64,000 nt of DNA. Origin: Paenibacillus_AA sp045062745 (GTDB lineage: Bacteria; Bacillota; Bacilli; Paenibacillales; NBRC-103111). This document shows, piece by piece, positions 58,968 to 64,000 of the stretch (position 1 is the first letter of the stretch; every line of letters starts with the position of its first letter). Below the pieces are notes generated by a model. It was not told the DNA's origin and did not search any database. It was given only the letters and a program-made list of their open reading frames with translations. The translations under genes and the position numbers were made by a program. The DNA lies in assembly GCF_045062745.1 (NCBI RefSeq), contig NZ_JBJGED010000013.1, forward strand, positions 124,001-188,000, written 5' to 3'.

Positions 58968-59876
58968 ATGAAGAAGAAATGGCTAGTATTAGGCAGCGCC
59001 ATCGGCGTGAGCAGCGTCGTGATGATCGCGACCGGCTTCAGCGCCTTGGCCGGAAGTTCCGGCTACGAGGCGTACAAATCGGCGCTCAAAACGACAAAAT
59101 CGGCGCAAAGCGCCACGGTCCAAGCGGCAGGTTCCCTCCGCGACAACGGGAACGTGCTCGTCCAGGCGAGCGGAAGCTTCAAGGTCGCCAAGGACGAGGC
59201 CGCCAGCGGCCAAGCGGAAGTCAGCGCGAACGGCACGCCGCAATCGATCCGATTCGCCAAGCAAGCGGAAGGCACCGTGGTGAAATCAAGCGCAAGCGAC
59301 GTCTACTATGTCCACCCCGACAACCAGGATCATCCCTTCAAGCACAAAGGACATGACGGCGCCGACATGTCCCAGCAAGCCGAGACCGTCATCGACGCCT
59401 TGGTCGGGAACTTGAAGAACTATGTGACCGTCGATACGCAGAGCGACGGCTCGAAGGACATTGCGGTCCAATTGGATAACGCGCAAATCCCGGCCGTCAT
59501 CAATGCGATTGCGCCGATCGCGATCAAGCATGCCGCACAGGCGGATCACCGAGCCATGCACCAGAATGATCAGGCGGACATTCCGTTCAATCACGACGCG
59601 CTGAAGGACGCCGCACCGCAGCTGTCGCAGGACATCAAGATCGAGAAGGTCGCCGTGAAGGCTCATATTAACGCGGACAATTACATCGAGCATCAGGAAG
59701 CCGACATTACGGTGTCGGGCAAGGACGATCAAGGCACAGCGCACCAAGTGACGCTGCACGTGCAAGCCGACCTGTCGAACTTCAACAAGACGACGCCGGA
59801 TACGATCGATCTAGCCGGGCAACAGGTGCAAACGATCCAACAAGAACGCGAACGCGTCCGCAAATTCCAGCACTAG
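58968..59876 (+). CDS. Secreted or membrane-anchored protein of unknown function
   Basis: 302 aa. An N-terminal hydrophobic segment (LVLGSAIGVSSVVMIATGFS, then ALAGSS) serves as signal peptide or anchor. The rest is hydrophilic, rich in Ala, Gln, Asp and His, with YYVHPDNQDHPFKHKGHDG and many His residues, and no enzyme motif. Beta-strand-like segments (AQSATVQAAGSLRDNGNVLV, EADITVSGKDDQGTAHQVTL) recall LolA/LppX-type lipid-binding folds, but this is only an impression. AGGAGGCAGCGT precedes ATG. It precedes an ABC transporter and two-component system and may be their extracellular partner. Confidence 0.55.
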   Translation: MKKKWLVLGSAIGVSSVVMIATGFSALAGSSGYEAYKSALKTTKSAQSATVQAAGSLRDNGNVLVQASGSFKVAKDEAASGQAEVSANGTPQSIRFAKQAEGTVVKSSASDVYYVHPDNQDHPFKHKGHDGADMSQQAETVIDALVGNLKNYVTVDTQSDGSKDIAVQLDNAQIPAVINAIAPIAIKHAAQADHRAMHQNDQADIPFNHDALKDAAPQLSQDIKIEKVAVKAHINADNYIEHQEADITVSGKDDQGTAHQVTLHVQADLSNFNKTTPDTIDLAGQQVQTIQQERERVRKFQH

Positions 59877-59899
59877 ACAGAACAAGCAACAAAACCGGC

Positions 59900-59935
59900 C
59901 AACGGATGGGCCTACGCACCCTGGCTCATCCGTTG
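59900..59935 (+). other. Intergenic hairpin between secreted-protein and ABC genes
   Basis: CAACGGATGGGCC pairs with GGCTCATCCGTTG (13 bp, one G-U) around a 10-base loop. No T run follows, so it is more likely an mRNA stability element or weak terminator. Confidence 0.6.
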
Positions 59936-59960
59936 CCCATTCCGCATGGAGGGATAAGGC

Positions 59961-60707
59961 ATGAACCATCCAATCTTGGCAACGCAGCAGCTATCGAAGG
60001 TGTATCGCAATCAGCGGGGGATCCGGGACATAAGCCTGGAGCTCTATGAGGGTGACGTATATGGATTGCTCGGACCGAACGGTGCGGGGAAAACGACGTT
60101 CCTCAAGCTGGTCACCGGCTTGATCCGGCCGGATCAAGGGACGGTCCGCCTATTCGGGGCCGACCTCGCCGAGGAATTCGAGCGCGGGATGCGCCATGTA
60201 GGCTGCATGATCGAATCCGCCGATTTCCATGATTTCCTTCACGGCTCCCAATATTTGCAGCTGGTGGCCCGGTTCCATCCTCACGTGACGGCTTCCCGTA
60301 TTGAGGAAGTACTGGAGCTGGTAGGGCTGAGCCATGTGCGCCGCGAGCGGATCAAGCAGTATTCCACTGGGATGAAGATGAAGCTGGCGCTGGCCGCCGC
60401 CATCCTGCCGAGTCCGAGATTGGTCATTCTCGATGAACCGACGAACGGCCTCGATATCGAAGGGACGGTTATGTTCCGCCGGCTGATCGCGCGGCTCTCC
60501 GAAGAGCAGGGTACGACCTTCCTCATTTCCAGCCACATGATTCATGAGCTGGAGCAGCTGTGCAACCGGGTCGGCATCGTCGTCGAAGGCACATTGCGGA
60601 AGGAAGGGTACGTCGAGCAGCTGCTGCAGATGAACGAGTCGCTGGAACAATATTATATCGGCCAACTGCAGGCCGCGAGGGAGGGGCAGACCCGTGCAAT
60701 CGTTTAG
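59961..60707 (+). CDS. ABC transporter ATP-binding protein (BcrA type)
   Basis: 248 aa. Walker A GPNGAGKTT, signature YSTGMKMKLALA, Walker B RLVILDEPTNGLD and the switch His in ISSHMIHE. The signature YSTGMK, without LSGGQ, is typical of BcrA-like ATPases, whose transporters give resistance to bacitracin and other peptide antibiotics or export lipids. GGAGGGATAAGGC precedes ATG. The last 14 bases overlap the permease gene. Confidence 0.88.
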   Translation: MNHPILATQQLSKVYRNQRGIRDISLELYEGDVYGLLGPNGAGKTTFLKLVTGLIRPDQGTVRLFGADLAEEFERGMRHVGCMIESADFHDFLHGSQYLQLVARFHPHVTASRIEEVLELVGLSHVRRERIKQYSTGMKMKLALAAAILPSPRLVILDEPTNGLDIEGTVMFRRLIARLSEEQGTTFLISSHMIHELEQLCNRVGIVVEGTLRKEGYVEQLLQMNESLEQYYIGQLQAAREGQTRAIV

Positions 60708-61440
60708 AGCCGGTTTCGTTAATGAAGTGTGGTTGATGGTATACCGCAAGAAAGGGGCGGCATTCATCCTAGTGTCGGCGCTGCTGCCCGTGCTGCTCGC
60801 CCTAGGCTTGAGCCGGCTTCAGCCCTACTTGGGTCTGATGGCGATCAGCGGCTCGTTCCCGGTTCAAATGCTCAGTCTCTACGCTGCCTTCTGGCTGCCG
60901 CTCTTCATCATCAGCACGACCGCGGACCTATTCCCGAACGAGGTCGCCTCGCGAACGCTGAAGCTCGCGTTTTTGCGTCCGAATACGCGGCTTCAAGTGT
61001 TCCTGAGCAAGGTCGCTGCACTCGGAGCGGGAATCGCGGCGCAGCTAGCCGTGCTGGGCATCGTGACGCTTCTCATTCAGGCCATCGCAGGATCTTCCAT
61101 CCCCCTGTCGGAGTGGGTTAAGATCGGGCTGGCCTATGCCGCCGCTTTCCTTGCCATGCTCGCTTTATCGGCACTGTTCGTGTTCGTCTCCCAATGGTTT
61201 CGCAGTGCGGGCGGGTTCATCGTTTTCGCCATCTTTCTATATGTTGCCGCCAAAATCGCTCCCTTCTTCGTGGGCTCCGTCTCGGCATTTTCCCCTTTTT
61301 CTTACACCGGCTGGCACGTGTTGTGGCTGAGCGGCACCGTATCCGCAGGGAAGCTAGTGACGTCCGGCTTGTTCCTGCTTTCGTGCTGCGGCTTGTTCTT
61401 TTCACTCGGTTACTATATATTTGATCGAAAAGAAGGTTAG
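60694..61440 (+). CDS. ABC-2 type transporter permease
   Basis: 248 aa with about six helices (AAFILVSALLPVLLALGLS, LYAAFWLPLFIISTTADLFP, and others) and the PNEVASRTLKLAFLRPNTRL cytoplasmic segment typical of BcrB-like permeases. The GTG start at 60694 lies within the end of the ATPase gene with GGGAGGGG upstream, so the subunits are coupled. A histidine kinase gene begins 12 bases downstream. The set resembles antibiotic-sensing detoxification modules. Confidence 0.82.
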   Translation: MQSFRAGFVNEVWLMVYRKKGAAFILVSALLPVLLALGLSRLQPYLGLMAISGSFPVQMLSLYAAFWLPLFIISTTADLFPNEVASRTLKLAFLRPNTRLQVFLSKVAALGAGIAAQLAVLGIVTLLIQAIAGSSIPLSEWVKIGLAYAAAFLAMLALSALFVFVSQWFRSAGGFIVFAIFLYVAAKIAPFFVGSVSAFSPFSYTGWHVLWLSGTVSAGKLVTSGLFLLSCCGLFFSLGYYIFDRKEG

Positions 61441-61452
61441 GGGCCGATCTCC

Positions 61453-62937
61453 ATGTCCATACGCCTCAAGCTCCTGTTGTCCTATGCGGCCATGCTCGTC
61501 ATCCCGGTCGTCCTGATGGTCGTCACCGCCATGCTGCTCTTATCCGCATTCCGGGGCGACTTCCAGATGATCCACGAGACACACTGGAAAGATGCGGACC
61601 GTCCATTTATCGAGAATCACAGTCGCGAGCGGTTGCTGAAGGAATTGAAGCGGAGCACCGAGAAGGACCCGGCTCTGCTGTCCGATACCGCGTACTTGAC
61701 CGATCTGGATCAAGAGCTGCAGCAGGCTCAGTCGAACCTGATCGTGCGTAAAGGGGGAGCGATCCAATTCGTTTCACCTGCCCTGGAACAGGAACAGCTG
61801 CTGACAGAGCTGCCCGCCTACGAGCGTTCCGGGCATGCGGAGGAGGAAGAGCCGATCCGATCGGGCAATAAGATGTATCAGCTGCAGCATTACGAGTTTA
61901 CGTATCCGGATCAGACGCCAGGCAGCGTCATCGTAGTGACCTCGCTCGATCCGTTCGCCCAGTTTGCGCGAAAATTTTTCCCGCTGCTGTTCGGGGCGCT
62001 CATCGTCATCTTAATCTTGACACACACAACGCTCACTTATTTCGTATCCAGAAGCATTATCAAACCACTGCACAAGCTGAAGCACGCCATGGCCCGACTG
62101 GAGGCCGGAGATCTGGATTATCAGGTCGAGGCGACGGGGAAGGATGAGATCGGACAGCTCAGCGTGGCGTTCGAGCGCATGCGCAAGCAGCTTCAGCTCT
62201 CCATCCAGACTCAGCTCCAGTACGAGGAGAACCGGAAAGAATTGATTTCGAACATTTCCCACGACTTACGGACCCCGCTGACGGCGATTCAAGGCTATGT
62301 CGACGGACTGGGGGACGGCATCGCGGATACGCCGGACAAACGGGCGCGCTACTTGTCGATCATCTCCTCCAAGACCCAGGAGATGGATCATCTGATCGAC
62401 GAGCTGTTCCTGTATTCGAGGCTGGACTTGAAGAAGCTGCCGTTCAATTTCGAAATCGTCGAGATGAAGCCGTTCTTGACCGATTGGGCGGATGAATTGA
62501 ACTTTGATCTGAGCAAACAAGGCGTCCACTTTTCATCGGAAATCACCTTGAGGCCCATTGCGAAAGCTTCGATCGATCGCGATCAATGCCGGCGGGTATT
62601 CTCCAACATCGTGGACAATTGCCTGAAATATATGAATCGACCCGAACGAATCGTCCGTCTTCGCGCATTTGAGTCGGAGGGATATGTCGTCGTCCGGATT
62701 GCGGACAACGGTCCGGGCATTGAGGAAGAGGCGCTGCCGCACATCTTCGAACGGTTCTATCGGGCCGAGCAATCGAGGAATAGCCACACGGGCGGCAGCG
62801 GCCTCGGCCTTGCGATCGCCAAGCAGATTATGGACGGGCACGGCGGATGGATCCGCGCGGACAGTACGAGAGGGGAAGGGACCACGATTACGGTCGGATT
62901 TCCACTAAATCTTGATAAAGCTGGTGATGCGGGATGA
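61453..62937 (+). CDS. Membrane sensor histidine kinase (OmpR-partner class)
   Basis: 494 aa. Two membrane helices (residues about 8-32 and 175-200) flank an extracytoplasmic sensor of about 140 residues rich in Glu and Gln. HAMP domain (SIIKPLHKLKHAMARLEAGD), HisKA with phospho-acceptor in SNISHDLRTPL, and HATPase with DNCLKYMNR, DNGPGIEEE and GGSGLGLAIAKQIM. The ATGA overlap couples it to the response regulator. The presence of an extracellular sensor domain distinguishes it from the small BceS-type kinases. Likely regulates the adjoining ABC transporter and secreted protein. Confidence 0.9.
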   Translation: MSIRLKLLLSYAAMLVIPVVLMVVTAMLLLSAFRGDFQMIHETHWKDADRPFIENHSRERLLKELKRSTEKDPALLSDTAYLTDLDQELQQAQSNLIVRKGGAIQFVSPALEQEQLLTELPAYERSGHAEEEEPIRSGNKMYQLQHYEFTYPDQTPGSVIVVTSLDPFAQFARKFFPLLFGALIVILILTHTTLTYFVSRSIIKPLHKLKHAMARLEAGDLDYQVEATGKDEIGQLSVAFERMRKQLQLSIQTQLQYEENRKELISNISHDLRTPLTAIQGYVDGLGDGIADTPDKRARYLSIISSKTQEMDHLIDELFLYSRLDLKKLPFNFEIVEMKPFLTDWADELNFDLSKQGVHFSSEITLRPIAKASIDRDQCRRVFSNIVDNCLKYMNRPERIVRLRAFESEGYVVVRIADNGPGIEEEALPHIFERFYRAEQSRNSHTGGSGLGLAIAKQIMDGHGGWIRADSTRGEGTTITVGFPLNLDKAGDAG

Positions 62938-63629
62938 AGCGAATCTTGATCGTGGAAGACGAGACGGTTATTGCTGAATTGGAACGGGATTATTTGCAGG
63001 TCGACGGTTACGATGTGGACATCGCGGCGGACGGGACACAGGGGCTTGAGCTGGGCTTGACCGGCGACTACGACCTCATCATCCTCGACGTGATGCTCCC
63101 GGGGATTAGCGGCTTCGAGGTGTGCCGGAAAATTCGCGAGACCCGCCATATCCCGATCCTGATGGTGACGGCCAAAAAAGAAGACATCGATATGATTCGT
63201 GGGCTGGGGCTGGGGGCGGACGATTACATCACGAAGCCGTTCAAGCCGGTTGAGCTGGTGGCTCGGGTGAAAGCGCACTTGGCGCGATACGAGCGGCTGG
63301 TGGGGGCCAAAGAGTCCAAGCAATCGAAGGACGAGGTGCGCATCCGGGGCCTGTATATCGACTATACCGCCCGGCGCGTCTATTTGCACGACCAAGAGAT
63401 CGTCTTGACGACGAAGGAGTTCGAGCTGCTCTACTTCCTCGCCTTGCATCCGAATCATGTCTTCAGCAAGGATCAGCTGTTCGAGCGCGTGTGGGGCATG
63501 GATGCGCTGGGCGATGCCCAAACCGTCACGGTCCACATCCGCAAGCTGCGAGAGAAAATCGAGACCGATACCGCGAATGCTCAATATATCGAGACCGTCT
63601 GGGGCGCCGGGTATCGGTTTCGATTGTAG
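62934..63629 (+). CDS. Response regulator, OmpR/PhoB family
   Basis: 231 aa. Receiver domain with EDE near residue 8, phospho-acceptor Asp52 (LIILDVMLPG) and Lys in YITKPFKP. C-terminal winged helix (ELLYFLALHPNHVFSKDQLF, VTVHIRKLREKIE, VWGAGYRFRL). The start overlaps the kinase stop. OmpR-family proteins bind direct repeats spaced by about one helical turn, such as those at 57852-57879 and 58876-58903, so it is a candidate regulator for that block. Confidence 0.92.
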   Translation: MKRILIVEDETVIAELERDYLQVDGYDVDIAADGTQGLELGLTGDYDLIILDVMLPGISGFEVCRKIRETRHIPILMVTAKKEDIDMIRGLGLGADDYITKPFKPVELVARVKAHLARYERLVGAKESKQSKDEVRIRGLYIDYTARRVYLHDQEIVLTTKEFELLYFLALHPNHVFSKDQLFERVWGMDALGDAQTVTVHIRKLREKIETDTANAQYIETVWGAGYRFRL

Positions 63630-63644
63630 GGTGCAGCACCGGCC

Positions 63645-63660
63645 AAAATCTAAAGATTTT
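63645..63660 (+). other. Small inverted repeat after the response regulator
   Basis: AAAATCT and AGATTTT flank AA (perfect 7-2-7). It lies between the two-component genes and the GH130 gene. It is too A+T rich for a firm terminator call; an operator for the downstream gene is the alternative. Confidence 0.35.
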
Positions 63661-63744
63661 ATCCGTTTCTCAATTATTGCTAGCTGTCGACGATCCCGAA
63701 ACCGATTACAATGAGGGAGACAAGGTATCGAGGAGGACGCATCC

Positions 63745-64000
63745 ATGACTCTCATTGGCTCGCTGACATCCAGCCCGGTCGTCACCCGCTATACCGGCAA
63801 TCCGGTGCTTACGGCGAACGACGTTCCTTATAAGCCGGCGCTCGTGTTCAACGCCGGTGTTGCGAAGTATGAAGGGCAATACGTCATGATGTTTCGCAAC
63901 GACTACGGCGATGTGGAGAACGAGACGCTGCTGCCGCACAACACGACCAACATGGGGCTGGCCTTCAGCAAGGACGGCAGGCATTGGGACGTGCAGCCCC
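63745..64000 (+). CDS. GH130 family beta-mannoside phosphorylase, N-terminal part
   Basis: The first 85 residues, cut by the window edge. ATG 63745 is preceded by GAGGAGGACGC. It reads YTGNPVLTANDVP, LVFNAGVAKYEGQYVMMFRN, and LAFSKDGRHWDV, the conserved opening of GH130 (five-bladed propeller; NPVLT and FNAG motifs). Family members phosphorolyse beta-1,4- or beta-1,2-mannosides to mannose 1-phosphate. This would connect with mannose metabolism such as the mannose-6-phosphate isomerase at 5248. Confidence 0.85.
   Translation, partial: MTLIGSLTSSPVVTRYTGNPVLTANDVPYKPALVFNAGVAKYEGQYVMMFRNDYGDVENETLLPHNTTNMGLAFSKDGRHWDVQP

Noticed and set aside
1..64000. CRISPR arrays, tRNA or rRNA genes, insertion sequences
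   Set aside because: No regular spaced repeats, cloverleaf-like sequences, rRNA motifs or transposase reading frames were seen on either strand.

Overview
The window looks like a chromosomal segment of an endospore-forming member of the Paenibacillaceae (Paenibacillus or Cohnella type). The evidence is an intact sigma-K gene, strong AGGAGG-type ribosome binding sites, ABC sugar importers of the LplB/YtcP/LipO type, many AraC regulators beside glycoside hydrolases, and a mix of glycosidase families (GH78, GH4, GH36, GH13, GH95, GH130). No rRNA, tRNA, CRISPR array, transposase or integrase was seen.

Layout. (1) 1-6.4 kb, G+C rich: a frameshifted SDR gene at the left edge, a GH78 alpha-L-rhamnosidase divergent from two tandem AraC regulators, and a convergent mannose-6-phosphate isomerase. 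(2) 6.5-16.25 kb, G+C rich: a soluble PAS histidine kinase with a ComA-like response regulator, then a MacB/FtsX-type ABC transporter, a YtkA/FixH-like lipoprotein and an MsbA-type exporter, then sigK. The kinase promoter and the ABC promoter carry the same TTTGCGCGAT element at the same distance from the -10 box. (3) 16.25-52.7 kb, visibly more A+T rich: an accessory carbohydrate region. It holds a GntR/LacI-PhnP-like hydrolase-ABC importer operon, a DUF4386 gene, and two AraC/phytanoyl-CoA-dioxygenase divergent pairs. With these sit GH4 and GH36 alpha-galactosidases, a BNR/sialidase-like secreted protein with an ABC sugar importer, a DegT aminotransferase, an orphan solute-binding protein, a beta-propeller protein, a cytoplasmic sulfatase, and a LacI-controlled alpha-glucoside uptake operon with GH13. 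The region shows decay: a broken enolase-superfamily gene, a 14-codon remnant of a permease, and a C-terminal scrap of a surface protein beside a structured RNA-like segment. (4) 52.7-64 kb, G+C rich again: an IlvD/EDD-family dehydratase and an SDR beside a GH95 alpha-L-fucosidase, then a metallophosphoesterase, a secreted protein, an ABC-2 transporter, an OmpR-type two-component system, and the start of a GH130 phosphorylase.

How it works together: most genes serve capture and breakdown of plant or algal glycans bearing rhamnose, fucose, galactose and sulfate. Each block has its own local regulator. The most informative signals are regulatory. One operator is shared by a two-component system and the next ABC operon. 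A second, AraC-type operator appears at fixed geometry in three promoters (30.7-34.8 kb). Hexamers at 11-bp spacing, resembling PhoP boxes, precede two neighbouring genes at 57.9-58.9 kb. All functional calls rest on reading motifs by eye; no database search was run.
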